A DNA stretch of 60,180 nucleotides from an uncultured Lachnospiraceae bacterium (GCA_934343915.1 CAKRIL010000020.1:1-60180), one strand, 5' to 3'. Shown: positions 8,156 through 17,823, counted from the stretch's first letter. The notes: generated from the sequence alone by a model not told the origin. Numbers and translations are program-made.

Positions 8156-8950
8156 TCACAGCGTAATAATATGGCTCGGCTTATCGCGCCCTGCCACACT
8201 TATCCTGAAATCTCCGGATTTATACTCGCTTGCGCTCATATCAATCTCTGTTCTCACTGTCTCATAGGCAAGATCCGGATAATTATTTTCCTTGCTCAGA
8301 TGCCCTAATAAAATCTCCTGCACCTGATTGCCAAGCAGCCGGTCAATAAGATGTCCCGCTGCGTCGTTGGAAAGATGTCCCTTCTCACCAAGTATTCTCT
8401 GCTTCAGCGGATACGGATACGGTCCTGTTTCAAGCATTCTTATATCATGGTTTGCCTCAAGAACCATACAGTTGACTCCGGAGAAGCTGTCCACTATGTA
8501 ATCATTATACACTCCGAGGTCTGTAACAAGCCCGAATGACTTATTGCCCGACTCAACACGGAATGCACACGGACACAGCGCGTCATGTGACGTTGCTACT
8601 GCCCTCACCTTGAGCGTACCTACCGTAAAATCGTGGTCACACTCCACGGCATTATATATATCCTCAGGCATCCTTCCAAGATTGGTATTCCTGATTCCGT
8701 TGATGGTTCCCCATGTCGCGTATATCGGTATCTCACTCTTGCGCTCGACAACGCCTAGTCCCGAGATATGGTCTGAATGTTCATGTGTAACCAGTATTGC
8801 ATCTATATCCGAGAGGGAAAGCTCCAGCTTATGAAGCCCCTCCTCAACCTTCTTTTTGCTGATTCCCGTATCAATAAGAATATGGGTATCATCATCACCT
8901 ACATATATACAGTTGCCGCTGCTTCCGCTGGCAATTGTCATTACTCTCAT
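8156..8950 (-). CDS. Metallo-beta-lactamase-fold hydrolase (YycJ/WalJ type)
   Basis: A 264-residue cytoplasmic hydrolase. The start MRVMTIASGSSGNCIYVGDD and the metal site THEHSDHISGL identify the YycJ/WalJ branch of the metallo-beta-lactamase fold, whose members are thought to act on nucleic acid. Further metal ligands are likely in the TSHD and LSHxS-type stretches (ATSHDALCPC, ILLGHLSKENN). In Bacillus the gene sits with the walRK signalling genes; here it is separated from them and lies upstream of the ACT/DUF711 genes, 112 bases away. The ribosome site is ATGAGGA. Confidence 0.88.
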   Translation of the reverse strand: MRVMTIASGSSGNCIYVGDDDTHILIDTGISKKKVEEGLHKLELSLSDIDAILVTHEHSDHISGLGVVERKSEIPIYATWGTINGIRNTNLGRMPEDIYNAVECDHDFTVGTLKVRAVATSHDALCPCAFRVESGNKSFGLVTDLGVYNDYIVDSFSGVNCMVLEANHDIRMLETGPYPYPLKQRILGEKGHLSNDAAGHLIDRLLGNQVQEILLGHLSKENNYPDLAYETVRTEIDMSASEYKSGDFRISVAGRDKPSHIITL

Positions 8951-8987
8951 CGTTAATCCTCATTTCTAAACAGCTTTACGCTCTATG

Positions 8988-10727
8988 TTATACATTTTCG
9001 CTCTTTCCGTCAATGGTTATTTTGCCCTTTCCGGTGGTCTTTGAAATGTACATGGCTCTGTCCGCATTGTCTATTACGGATGCCTGCTCAGAACTCTGTT
9101 CAGGATAGAAGCTTACTCCGGCACTTGTATTAATATATACCGAATGTTCGCCCATGGTAATTTCCTTTTCCCTGATTTCCTTATGTATCTGCTCAACAAC
9201 GGTGATAACTTCATCATACTCCTTATTGATAAATAATATTACGAACTCCTCGCCGCCGTATCTGTATCCCGCAGTGCCGTGCTCCTCCGAGATTTTTCTT
9301 ATTATTGCCGATACAGCCACAATAACGGCATCTCCGAAGAGATGTCCGTAGGTATCATTAATCGACTTGAAGTTATCAATATCGAACATTGCCGCAGCCA
9401 CGCGCTCTTTTTTTAACTCATCATCCGCATGCCTGTACTTTTCCATGAACTTATTGAGAATACGTCTGTTGTACAGTCCCGTAAGTCCGTCCCTCTTTGC
9501 GAGGTTCTCGAACTGCATATACAGGAAGGCATTGTTCATTCCTACCTGAAGCTCTGATAAAATATTATCAAAGAATGTATCCCTGTGCATAAAGAAATCC
9601 TGCTCATTATCACATATCACATATACTCCTGCACGTCTTCCGTCAACTAATATAAGCTTGGCTGCAAACGAGAAGATATGCTCGTTTTTCAAAAAAGAAT
9701 ATTCTGAATGCTTTACATTATTACATATGAATGTATGACCGTCAGAAATCTTCTCGATGAACTCATCCGATGTGAACGTATCAAAAAGCAGTCTGCTGGT
9801 CTCATCCTTAATTTCCCCGTACATCTTGTATCTTACATCCATATCATAGAGAGGATTGCTTCTCTTATAGTCCTCATAGATGCTCTTTTCATCCTCACAT
9901 ATCTTAAGCATTCCGGCACATCTTACATCCATACTGCTTATAAGCTTCTGTGAGAAGAACTCATCGATTTTGACCATATCAAATGCCTCGGTAAAGAAGT
10001 GCAGCATATCATTCTGAAAGCTCACTTCAATATTGTTGGCATTAATCTTTCGGTTGGCGCTCTCAAGCTCTATACGCTTAAGTCCGAGCTGCTCATTTAC
10101 ATAATACAGCTTCTCCTGCTTTTCCATAATCTCCTTGTTGTTGTCCATCGCCTTGTCAATTATTCTCTCCTTGGCAAGAACAGCATTATCGAACCTCTCA
10201 TACCGGCTTCCGATATGCTCAAGTGTCGAAAACATCGCAATGTCAAAGGCTGCAAGCATTACAATCGAGTTGATCACATATGTTATGGATGTATCCATAA
10301 TCGCATACACCGCACCCATAATAATAATCGGAATATTCATAATCACGCCATGAATGAATATAACTCCTCTGTCCGTCAGGTCGAAAAATATTCCAAGCTC
10401 GAGTGCAATGCACATATACATAATGATATATATGGCATACTCGTAATTTCTGTAATCATCATGCATTACTAACATAGAAATAATACACAGCTGAACGAAC
10501 TTAAGTGCAAATATGAATCTTGTGTTCTTAAAAAAATCCGATGTTCTGAATGCCTGCTCCACAATCAGCACACAGCATATAATCGCAGCACGCATAAACG
10601 CCGGAGCTCCGATTGAGAAGCTCTGAAAAGTCTCTATAAGCAGGTATACAATGAGCAGAATCAGTGCCGGGAAGTGACGCTTCGCGAAGTTTTTCTGTAA
10701 TTCGATTATTTCTTCTTTTTTGTACAT
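8988..10727 (-). CDS. Membrane-bound diguanylate cyclase (GGDEF)
   Basis: A 579-residue protein with about five or six membrane segments in residues 15-170, a helical or coiled-coil linker near 180-225, a GAF-like sensor region (about 225-400) and a C-terminal GGDEF domain. The active-site motif is GGEEF (491-495), preceded by RY, with the metal-binding FDIDNFKSINDTYGH upstream, so it should make cyclic di-GMP. The position of the RxxD inhibitory site five residues before GGEEF does not carry it. It starts 7 bases after the FtsA-like gene and is probably cotranscribed with it. No cyclic di-GMP phosphodiesterase is in the window. Confidence 0.93.
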   Translation of the reverse strand: MYKKEEIIELQKNFAKRHFPALILLIVYLLIETFQSFSIGAPAFMRAAIICCVLIVEQAFRTSDFFKNTRFIFALKFVQLCIISMLVMHDDYRNYEYAIYIIMYMCIALELGIFFDLTDRGVIFIHGVIMNIPIIIMGAVYAIMDTSITYVINSIVMLAAFDIAMFSTLEHIGSRYERFDNAVLAKERIIDKAMDNNKEIMEKQEKLYYVNEQLGLKRIELESANRKINANNIEVSFQNDMLHFFTEAFDMVKIDEFFSQKLISSMDVRCAGMLKICEDEKSIYEDYKRSNPLYDMDVRYKMYGEIKDETSRLLFDTFTSDEFIEKISDGHTFICNNVKHSEYSFLKNEHIFSFAAKLILVDGRRAGVYVICDNEQDFFMHRDTFFDNILSELQVGMNNAFLYMQFENLAKRDGLTGLYNRRILNKFMEKYRHADDELKKERVAAAMFDIDNFKSINDTYGHLFGDAVIVAVSAIIRKISEEHGTAGYRYGGEEFVILFINKEYDEVITVVEQIHKEIREKEITMGEHSVYINTSAGVSFYPEQSSEQASVIDNADRAMYISKTTGKGKITIDGKSENV

Positions 10728-10734
10728 GTGAATA

Positions 10735-12783
10735 TTATCTCCAATACAATTCTATTTTGTCACCTGCCGAAACAGGAGCCGTGAAAGGTACCTTCTCACC
10801 GTTAAGAGTCGTGATAAGCTCCGTTCCCCCCGGTGTCTTTAAATCGAACGGATAAAAGTCAAATACATCCACGAAGGTATATCTGCTCTTGCCCGAAAGA
10901 ACCACTGATGAATTATTCACTGAAATTGTAATGCTTACAGGCTCGGCTGCCTCCTCCGGCTGTGCTTCATTTTCCGGGGTGCTCTTTGCCTGTATGCCTG
11001 TCTGCTTTAGCTGTTCAACACTCTCCTCAGGTTCAGCTTCATGATATGTGACATTAAAATTCTCATACACTATGGTATCCGCTTCGGCTTCAACGTTGTT
11101 CACAAGTATTGTTATTCCCTGAGTGCTGACATCCATAAAGTCAAAGAGCTGCTTTACCGTATAGTAATTCTCCATAATGATATCGTCACCCGGCTTGATA
11201 TCATAGTCAGCACCTTTCAGTTCACCATTCACATATGCGAACTTCGGACACACGATAAGCTTGTCATTGACCACGAAATTGACGGTGCTCTTATACTCCT
11301 CAAGTTCACCTATGGTGATATGCCCCGCCTCTCCGGCTGTCGATTCCCTTATTTCAATCTGGTCATTATGTGCAATCCTTGCATTCATGCTGCTCTCACG
11401 TCCGTTCAAAAGTATCGACGCTGCATCTCCGGTCGAGCCCCTTACAAGTCTCGACTTGCCGTTCACGGTGAACGACAGCTCCTTTCCTCGTCTTGGGAAA
11501 ATGCTCTCATTAGGCATTCCCGACTGCATCACCGCGTCAACTATGGACAGATGGTTATTGTCATAGAGCTTTACGCGCTCCCCATTCACTGTAGCAAATA
11601 TAAAGTTACTCTTCTGATTATAGTAATTAATACATATTCCGATTGGTGTTACAAGCAGGGCATCCTTCTTTACACTCTCGGTAACGAAGTCTATGCTTGT
11701 GAGAACCTCCTCGCCTCTTACTGCAACACGCTCATGGGCTATCTTAAGCCTGTCCGCAATCTTGTCGGTAAAGCCCGGGAACTTTCCGCCTCCGCCGACC
11801 ACGAATACGGCACTTACAGGCTTATCGCCGTTAAGCTCACATATCTTGTCTGCTACATCATCCGCAATCTTGGTGAGCTGTGCATCAAGCAGCTTATGTA
11901 CCTCTTCCGCTGCGAGCTTATGGGTAATTCCCATTATATCTTTGTATGTAATGGTCTTTTTCTTTCCGGCTGCAAGCTTAATCTTCTCAGCCGATGCGAA
12001 GTCCACAAGGTACTCCTTTGCAATTATCTCGGTGAGTTCATCGCCGGCAGCAGGTATCATTCCGTATGCAACGACGCTTCCGTCCTTCGTAAGACATATA
12101 TCGGAGGTTCCCGCACCGACATCGACAAGGGCGATATTGAGAAGTCTGTACTGCTCAGGTATCGCTACATTCATTGCTGCAATAGGCTCCAGTGTAAGGT
12201 TGGCAACTGTAAGTCCGGCATAGTCAACCGCCGCATACAGACCATCAACAACCTCCTCAGGGAGGAATGTTGCAAGAAGGTCTATGCCTATCTTCTCAGC
12301 TTTATGTCCATCCAGATTATTGATGGCATAATCATTAAGATAATATCTTACAGGTGTGTAGCCCACACAGTAGAACTTATACTTTTCGCCCTTAAGATTG
12401 AGTTCCTTATGAGCCTTCTCGACAGCAATCAGTTCAAGCGAGTATATATTCTCGGCATTCACTCTCACTTCTCCCTCGAATTCAACATCCTCATGAACCT
12501 GCACGGTGCGGAGAACTCGTCCGGCAGCAGCTATGCAGACTTCCTTTAATTTCTTACCGGTGCAGACCTCAAGCTCATGCTTAACACTTCTTATCGTGTC
12601 CCCTACCTTATTGATGTCATGAATCTGTCCATCAAGCATTGCTCTGGTATCGTGCTCCTTAGATACGATTGCAGCCGCCTGAAAGCGTCCGTTCTTCATA
12701 TACCCCACCGTACCAACAACATTCCTTGTTCCGATATCGAGTCCGAATACAAAATCGTCCGGACAATAAATTGTCTCGCTCAT
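10735..12783 (-). CDS. FtsA-like actin-fold protein with C-terminal beta-grasp-like modules
   Basis: A 682-residue protein. Residues 10-390 are an FtsA/PilM-type actin fold: VFGLDIGTRNVVG (phosphate 1), ALVDVGAGTSDICL (phosphate 2), and VFVVGGGGKFPGFTDKIA (adenosine motif), with an SHS2-like insert at about 70-170. Classical FtsA is about 420 residues long and ends in an amphipathic helix. Here that end is replaced by about 280 residues with repeated small beta-rich units of the pattern VNG, LNG, then GDxIEI (NGEKVPFTAPVSAGDKIEL at the end). It overlaps coaE by four bases (ATGA). A role in division or envelope assembly is likely but not shown; it is not the standard ftsA, since ftsZ is absent. 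Confidence 0.8.
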   Translation of the reverse strand: MSETIYCPDDFVFGLDIGTRNVVGTVGYMKNGRFQAAAIVSKEHDTRAMLDGQIHDINKVGDTIRSVKHELEVCTGKKLKEVCIAAAGRVLRTVQVHEDVEFEGEVRVNAENIYSLELIAVEKAHKELNLKGEKYKFYCVGYTPVRYYLNDYAINNLDGHKAEKIGIDLLATFLPEEVVDGLYAAVDYAGLTVANLTLEPIAAMNVAIPEQYRLLNIALVDVGAGTSDICLTKDGSVVAYGMIPAAGDELTEIIAKEYLVDFASAEKIKLAAGKKKTITYKDIMGITHKLAAEEVHKLLDAQLTKIADDVADKICELNGDKPVSAVFVVGGGGKFPGFTDKIADRLKIAHERVAVRGEEVLTSIDFVTESVKKDALLVTPIGICINYYNQKSNFIFATVNGERVKLYDNNHLSIVDAVMQSGMPNESIFPRRGKELSFTVNGKSRLVRGSTGDAASILLNGRESSMNARIAHNDQIEIRESTAGEAGHITIGELEEYKSTVNFVVNDKLIVCPKFAYVNGELKGADYDIKPGDDIIMENYYTVKQLFDFMDVSTQGITILVNNVEAEADTIVYENFNVTYHEAEPEESVEQLKQTGIQAKSTPENEAQPEEAAEPVSITISVNNSSVVLSGKSRYTFVDVFDFYPFDLKTPGGTELITTLNGEKVPFTAPVSAGDKIELYWR

Positions 12784-13394
12784 ACCCTATCTCCACCTGA
12801 CTTCTTTTCTTTTAGAACAGCCTCTATCCTGTTCTCCAGCTCCGCACTGTCCGAGGAATTATCTATCACATATTTACAATGCTTTCTAAATTCTTCATCC
12901 GACAGCTGATTTGCCATTATATCAAGGCATTTCTCCCTTGAATAGCCCCTGCTGTCCATCAGCCTTCTTATACGCTCCTCATAAGGAACATATACATACC
13001 AAAATTCCTCACATATACTGCTGTATCCTGCCTCTATAAGAAGTGCTGCCTCCACAAATGCGTACTCATATATACCCTTTTTCTCTGCTTCGGCAATTCT
13101 TTTTTTGACCTCCTGCATCGTAAGCGGATGTATGACTGCATTGACCTTGGCACACAGCTTCTCATCCGTAAATATCGCTGCTGCCATCTTCTTCCTGTCT
13201 ATGGTACGGTCACTGTCAAGCACGTCTTCTCCGAGCAGCTCCACAACCTGCTTATATGCAGCTCCGCCCGGCAGAATTGTCTCCTTAGCCACGTCATCTG
13301 TTCTGATTATAATGCAGTTCGTCAATCTGCTTAATATATCAAGCACGGTCGATTTTCCCGCGCCGACTCCTCCTGTGACACCTATGACTCTCAT
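12780..13394 (-). CDS. coaE: Dephospho-CoA kinase
   Basis: A 204-residue P-loop kinase phosphorylating the 3'-hydroxyl of dephospho-CoA, the last step of CoA synthesis. The N-terminus MRVIGVTGGVGAGKSTVLDI carries the Walker A loop (GGVGAGKS), followed by RTDDVAKE and VIHPLT, both typical of CoaE. It starts 24 bases after polA and overlaps the FtsA-like gene by four bases, giving polA-coaE-ftsA-like-GGDEF as one probable transcript. The polA-coaE order is common in clostridia. The ribosome site is CGGAGGC. Confidence 0.96.
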   Translation of the reverse strand: MRVIGVTGGVGAGKSTVLDILSRLTNCIIIRTDDVAKETILPGGAAYKQVVELLGEDVLDSDRTIDRKKMAAAIFTDEKLCAKVNAVIHPLTMQEVKKRIAEAEKKGIYEYAFVEAALLIEAGYSSICEEFWYVYVPYEERIRRLMDSRGYSREKCLDIMANQLSDEEFRKHCKYVIDNSSDSAELENRIEAVLKEKKSGGDRV

Positions 13395-13418
13395 ACATGT
13401 GCCTCCGTATATCCGGCT

Positions 13419-16061
13419 TTAATGTGCTTCAAGCCAGTTATTTCCTTCGTTGGTATCCACAATAAGCGGAACCGCAAGCCTTGCGGCATTCTTCATCTGC
13501 TCATCGAGCACAGCCTTAACCGTGTCAATCTCATCCGCCGCAGTCTCAATTAAAAGCTCGTCATGGACCTGTAAAATCAGTCTTGATTTGAGGTTCAGTT
13601 CCTTAAGCTTGTGGTATACGCCTATCATTGCAAGCTTAATAATATCTGCAGCCGTTCCCTGAATAGGTGCATTCATTGCCACCCTCTCACCAAAACTTCT
13701 CTGCATGAAATTGCTGCTTGAAAGCTCAGGTATAGGTCTCCTTCTGCCGTACATAGTCACGGAATAGCCGTTCTTCCTGGCGCTGTCGACAAGATTGTTG
13801 AGGAACTCATGAACCTTAGGATAAGTCTGAAAATACTTCTCTATATACTGTGCCGCTTCTTTTCTTGAAATACTCAAATCCTGACTTAATCCGAATGAGC
13901 TTATTCCATATACAATTCCGAAGTTGACCGCCTTCGCATTGCTTCTCTGAGTCTTGGTTACCTCTTCAAGCGGTGTGTTGAACACCTGTGAAGCGGTAAT
14001 TCTGTGAATATCCTCATCACTGTTATATGCCTCTATAAGGTTCTCATCACCCGACATATGTGCAAGAATTCTGAGCTCAATCTGAGAATAATCCGAATCG
14101 AGGAATACATATCCCGGTCTTGGTATGAATACCTGTCTTATCCTGCTTCCAAGCTCCATCCTTATAGGTATATTCTGTAAATTAGGCTCGGTGCTGCTGA
14201 TTCTTCCCGTAGCCGTGATTGTCTGATTGAATCTTCCGTGTATTCTTCCATCATCCGATATATACTGTAACAGTCCGTCGGCATATGTTGAATTGAGCTT
14301 TGTGAGCTGTCTGTATTCCAGCACCTTTCCGACAACCGGATGCTCCGGTGCAAGCTTCTCAAGCACATCCGCCGAGGTTGAATATCCTGTCTTGGTCTTT
14401 TTTCCACCCGGAAGTCCCATCTGACCGAACAGAACCTCTCCGAGCTGCTTAGGCGAATTAATATTGAACTGCGTTCCCGCAAGCTCATATACTTCCTTCT
14501 CGGCAACGGCAATTCTCTCCTTAAGCATATCTCCGTATGCTATCAGTGCATCCCTGTCCACCAGAATTCCGTTATTCTCCATCTCCTTAAGAGCGTACAC
14601 AAGAGGCTGTTCTATGGTTGTATACAGTGTATACATGCCTGTCTGCTCAAGCTTTTCCTTGAGAACCGCGTACGATCTTGCCGCAACATACGCATTGTAG
14701 CATGCACATACCGCTGTCTTGTCAGACGCAGCGTAAGTTTCCTTACCCATAATGTCCGCTCTCGACTTCACAAGCTGTCCCAAAAAATCTCTTGCAATAT
14801 CGTCATATCCATATGCATCCTTAAGAGGATTTAACAGATACGCCATAAGCGCCGCATCGAACGCGCCATCCTCCTCTGCTATCGGAATGATATCAAGCTG
14901 CTCCTTAAGTGCAATAAAGCAGGAAGCCCTGCCATTCTTATGAAGCGTTCTCACAAGCTCTGCCGCTCTCCCTGAAAGATACTGCTCTGTCACGAAGCCT
15001 TCAACCGGAATATAAGCTGTCTCACCGTCACAGCAGCTTACCGAAGCTCCTATCAGTTCACCCGCATCCCCCGGAACCATGAACACACCCACACATGCTG
15101 CGGCTTCGCACGCCGTAAGGAATCTCTCCGCCTCGTTAAAATCTTCTATAACCTTAAATTCGTCCTCTAGGCTGCTGTCATTGTATGCATCCGCACTGCT
15201 CTCAAAGCGCGACAATATCGACTTGAATTCAAGCTTCTTGAACAGCTGGTATGCCTCCTTGGAGAACATATCCGACATTCCCGCATTGTCTAAGGAATAC
15301 TCGACAGGTGCCTTGGTATCTATCGTTGCAAGCACCTTGCTCAACTGAGCCTGCTCATAATATTCCTTCAGATTGGTTCTCGCCTTATTAGGCGTAATCT
15401 CATCGACATGCTCATATGCACTCTCGATTGAATGATACTTGGATATGATTGCCCCTGCCGTCTTCTCTCCTATTCCCGGAACTCCCGGAATATTATCCGA
15501 AGCATCACCCATAAGTGCCTTCATATCTATAAATTCAACAGGTGTAACACCGTATGTCTCAACAACCTGCGCCGTATTGTAATCCTCTATCTCCGTTGTA
15601 CCTTTTTTTGTCTTAGGAATACGAATCTTAATATTGTCCGTGGCAAGCTGTAAGAGGTCTCTGTCCCCCGATACCACGGACACCATCATGCCCTCTGACT
15701 CAGCTCTCTTAGCCAAAGTTCCGAGTATATCATCAGCCTCATAGCCCTCCTTGGTCACAACGCATATGTTCATAGCAGTAAGAGCTTCCTTCATAAGAGG
15801 TACCTGCTCTGCAAGCTCAGCCGGCATCGGCTTACGCGTTCCCTTGTATCCGGCGTACATTTTATGTCTGAACGTAGGTGCGCTCAGGTCGAATGCCACC
15901 GTGAGAAAATCCGGCTTCTCCTCATCAAGTATCTTGAACATGATATTGAGAAAGCCGTACACCGCATTAGTGTGAAGCCCCTCCGAATTGGTAAGCTCCG
16001 GTACTCCGTAAAATGCTCTGTTCAATATACTATGTCCATCTATCAAAACCAGCTTCTTCAT
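13419..16061 (-). CDS. polA: DNA polymerase I, proofreading domain inactive
   Basis: An 880-residue repair polymerase. The N-terminal 5'-3' exonuclease domain (1-290) is intact, with SGDRDLLQLA and the helix-hairpin GVPGIGEKTAGAI. The polymerase domain has motif A DSDYSQIELRILAHMSGDE, motif B RSNAKAVNFGIVYGIS and motif C QVHDELLIE. The middle region (about 300-480) aligns with the 3'-5' exonuclease domain, but the usual acidic DTET site reads VGVFMVPG, so proofreading is probably lost, as in many Gram-positive PolA. The ribosome site is AGGAGG. It begins a four-gene run with coaE. Confidence 0.97.
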   Translation of the reverse strand: MKKLVLIDGHSILNRAFYGVPELTNSEGLHTNAVYGFLNIMFKILDEEKPDFLTVAFDLSAPTFRHKMYAGYKGTRKPMPAELAEQVPLMKEALTAMNICVVTKEGYEADDILGTLAKRAESEGMMVSVVSGDRDLLQLATDNIKIRIPKTKKGTTEIEDYNTAQVVETYGVTPVEFIDMKALMGDASDNIPGVPGIGEKTAGAIISKYHSIESAYEHVDEITPNKARTNLKEYYEQAQLSKVLATIDTKAPVEYSLDNAGMSDMFSKEAYQLFKKLEFKSILSRFESSADAYNDSSLEDEFKVIEDFNEAERFLTACEAAACVGVFMVPGDAGELIGASVSCCDGETAYIPVEGFVTEQYLSGRAAELVRTLHKNGRASCFIALKEQLDIIPIAEEDGAFDAALMAYLLNPLKDAYGYDDIARDFLGQLVKSRADIMGKETYAASDKTAVCACYNAYVAARSYAVLKEKLEQTGMYTLYTTIEQPLVYALKEMENNGILVDRDALIAYGDMLKERIAVAEKEVYELAGTQFNINSPKQLGEVLFGQMGLPGGKKTKTGYSTSADVLEKLAPEHPVVGKVLEYRQLTKLNSTYADGLLQYISDDGRIHGRFNQTITATGRISSTEPNLQNIPIRMELGSRIRQVFIPRPGYVFLDSDYSQIELRILAHMSGDENLIEAYNSDEDIHRITASQVFNTPLEEVTKTQRSNAKAVNFGIVYGISSFGLSQDLSISRKEAAQYIEKYFQTYPKVHEFLNNLVDSARKNGYSVTMYGRRRPIPELSSSNFMQRSFGERVAMNAPIQGTAADIIKLAMIGVYHKLKELNLKSRLILQVHDELLIETAADEIDTVKAVLDEQMKNAARLAVPLIVDTNEGNNWLEAH

Positions 16062-16111
16062 TAATTCCTCCTGTCAGATGCTTCCGCACCCGTTATCACT
16101 ATAAAATACCT

Positions 16112-16444
16112 CTACAAAAGATAGGTCACAAGAATAACCACCATTAAAAACACGACAATATATATAAATATTTTCAACAGCTCAGCCATGTGCTTCATTC
16201 TTCTGCCCCTGTTTATTGTCTGCTGAGCCTTGTCAAAACATTCATTGACTATCTCCTTGAGAACAAAGGGGCCGTCAAACGCCTCATTGTCCTTGATTCC
16301 TCTCTCAACTATAAAATATATCTCCAGCTCATCCCTGCATGACGGACAGCCCTTCACATGTTCGAGACAGCGCGCCATCTTATCATATTTCAGACTCATC
16401 GATGCAAATTCCGGTATTGATTTTCTAAATTCCTGACATTCCAT
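16112..16444 (-). CDS. Small membrane protein with anti-sigma-like zinc finger
   Basis: A 110-residue protein. The N-terminal part carries MECQEFRKSIPEFAS and CLEHVKGCPSC, the His-x3-Cys-x2-Cys pattern of zf-HC2 anti-sigma domains. A single membrane segment forms the last 25 residues (FIYIVVFLMVVILVTYLL). No sigma factor gene is adjacent, so either it pairs with one elsewhere or only the fold is shared. It lies 50 bases before polA, with its own GGAGG site. Topology is predicted as cytoplasmic zinc finger with a C-terminal anchor. Confidence 0.75.
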   Translation of the reverse strand: MECQEFRKSIPEFASMSLKYDKMARCLEHVKGCPSCRDELEIYFIVERGIKDNEAFDGPFVLKEIVNECFDKAQQTINRGRRMKHMAELLKIFIYIVVFLMVVILVTYLL

Positions 16445-16520
16445 GACAGTCTGCCTCCGATAAAAATAATTTCACATTATCTATTTTATTTTAAGCCACA
16501 AGTCTGAAAAAGTAAAGAAA

Positions 16521-16543
16521 AAGGTGGATTATTCATCCACCTT
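16521..16543 (-). terminator. Terminator overlapping the stop codon of the 390-residue gene
   Basis: Nine-base stem (16521-16529 with 16535-16543) followed on the minus strand by TTTTTCTTT. The TAA stop of the upstream gene falls at the start of the loop and stem (16529-16531), so a translating ribosome would cover the hairpin. Confidence 0.8.
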
Positions 16544-17701
16544 AAAGTATATAAATATTCCTTCATCTTCATTATGAAGCTCTATCTCCCTGCTGCCGCT
16601 GCCAAGCTCAAGGCTGCTCTCTCCATAATAATCATAATCGGAGCAGTACACCGAGCCGGTCTCCGAATCTGCTGTTATATGATAAAGCTCAGGATCATCG
16701 GAAAGTTCCAATGAAACATCATCCCCCTTTGCATTCACAACGAGCCTGCCGCCGTCTTCAACCTCCATGTCATCAATTATAACATATGAATTCTCGGCAT
16801 AGACTTCACACAGTGTGGCAATACTGTTGTGGTGCATGCTCAGCCCTTGGGCTTTCGTTTTGACAACTGCATTTTCAATCTTGTTGAATTCTATAGAAAT
16901 ATGCTGGCTATCCGTTTCGACTGATAAATTTTTCACACTCACACCTCTAATGCCGCCATAGTCTTTGGAGTTGCTTATCTTAACATTAAGCTCATCTATC
17001 GAATATTTCGATGGATCCTTCCTATCCAAATCGACATAAATATATCCGCTTTCCCCTTCGGAACATAATGTGAAGTTCTTATACTGTCCGGCCGGAACAT
17101 ATATCGTTACATATTGCTTATACTCATAATCATAATGTCCGAATGCATTCCATATATAATTATTATTTTTCTTATTGTTCATATCGCAGGTAAGCACCCT
17201 GCTTCCGTCCCTTTCCTCCACATTGAACTTAATCCCATCGCTTCCGGCAGTCACAACCTTATATGAGATGTGAAATCTATCATCACTTGACTCATAAACT
17301 CTTATGTCGCAATTCTCAAGCTGTATATCGATACTGTCAAATTCCTTATTAATAATCCTATAATCACTCTGTAAATCATATCCGCAGTATTTTATCTTAT
17401 TGATAATCTTGCTGTCGCCGTAATAGTCGGTGATGAAATAGCTTAAGCCACCGTAAAGCACGCACAGTGAAACGACGGTAATCAATATCGTCTTTATTAT
17501 TGTCCTTGTCCTGCTTTTCTTTTTCGTTCTTCCAAAATGCCGTACGCCCGGCTTTGCCAAATGGTGTCTGCCCTCTTCCTCTCTCGCCGCGTCAAGCTCC
17601 TTGTTCACTATCTCGTTATAGACTTCCTTGTCAATCGGATCCGGTCCGAAATCCAAAAATGAGTTGTCGTCAAAATCGTTCTTTCCCATGCTCCCAGCCA
17701 T
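16529..17701 (-). CDS. Membrane-anchored beta-rich protein (DUF4097-like)
   Basis: A 390-residue protein: an acidic then basic cytoplasmic tail (1-65, with a FGRTKKKSRTR patch), one membrane segment at about 68-88, and a large outer region of short beta strands (IDIQLENCDIRVYESSDDRF and similar). The spacing resembles DUF4097-type beta-helix adhesin folds, but I see no definitive motif. The start is at 17701, with AGAGG nine bases upstream; a second ATG four codons on has a ribosome site too close to it. It has a promoter of its own (17763-17791) and a terminator, so it is probably a single-gene unit. Function unknown. Confidence 0.6.
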   Translation of the reverse strand: MAGSMGKNDFDDNSFLDFGPDPIDKEVYNEIVNKELDAAREEEGRHHLAKPGVRHFGRTKKKSRTRTIIKTILITVVSLCVLYGGLSYFITDYYGDSKIINKIKYCGYDLQSDYRIINKEFDSIDIQLENCDIRVYESSDDRFHISYKVVTAGSDGIKFNVEERDGSRVLTCDMNNKKNNNYIWNAFGHYDYEYKQYVTIYVPAGQYKNFTLCSEGESGYIYVDLDRKDPSKYSIDELNVKISNSKDYGGIRGVSVKNLSVETDSQHISIEFNKIENAVVKTKAQGLSMHHNSIATLCEVYAENSYVIIDDMEVEDGGRLVVNAKGDDVSLELSDDPELYHITADSETGSVYCSDYDYYGESSLELGSGSREIELHNEDEGIFIYFKVDE

Positions 17702-17762
17702 CGTAATCTGCCTCTTTTGTCTGTCTTTATATTATTAATCCGATAATAATACTATCATAAAT

Positions 17763-17791
17763 ATTTTATCACAATGTATCATTAAGGGCAA
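17763..17791 (-). promoter_or_regulatory. Promoter of the DUF4097-like gene
   Basis: Minus strand TTGCCC (17786-17791) and TAAAAT (17763-17768), 17 bases apart. A second overlapping option (TTGTGA, 17 bases, TATTAT) lies just downstream, so the exact start site is uncertain. Confidence 0.5.
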
Positions 17792-17823
17792 TCCTTTAAT
17801 TTCTCAATCCGTGAAAAAAACAT

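Noticed and set aside
11041..12549. A 502-codon open frame on the plus strand opposite the FtsA-like gene
   Set aside because: Antisense to a well-supported gene, rich in Cys/Tyr/His without any family pattern, and no ribosome site. It reflects the codon pattern of the other strand.
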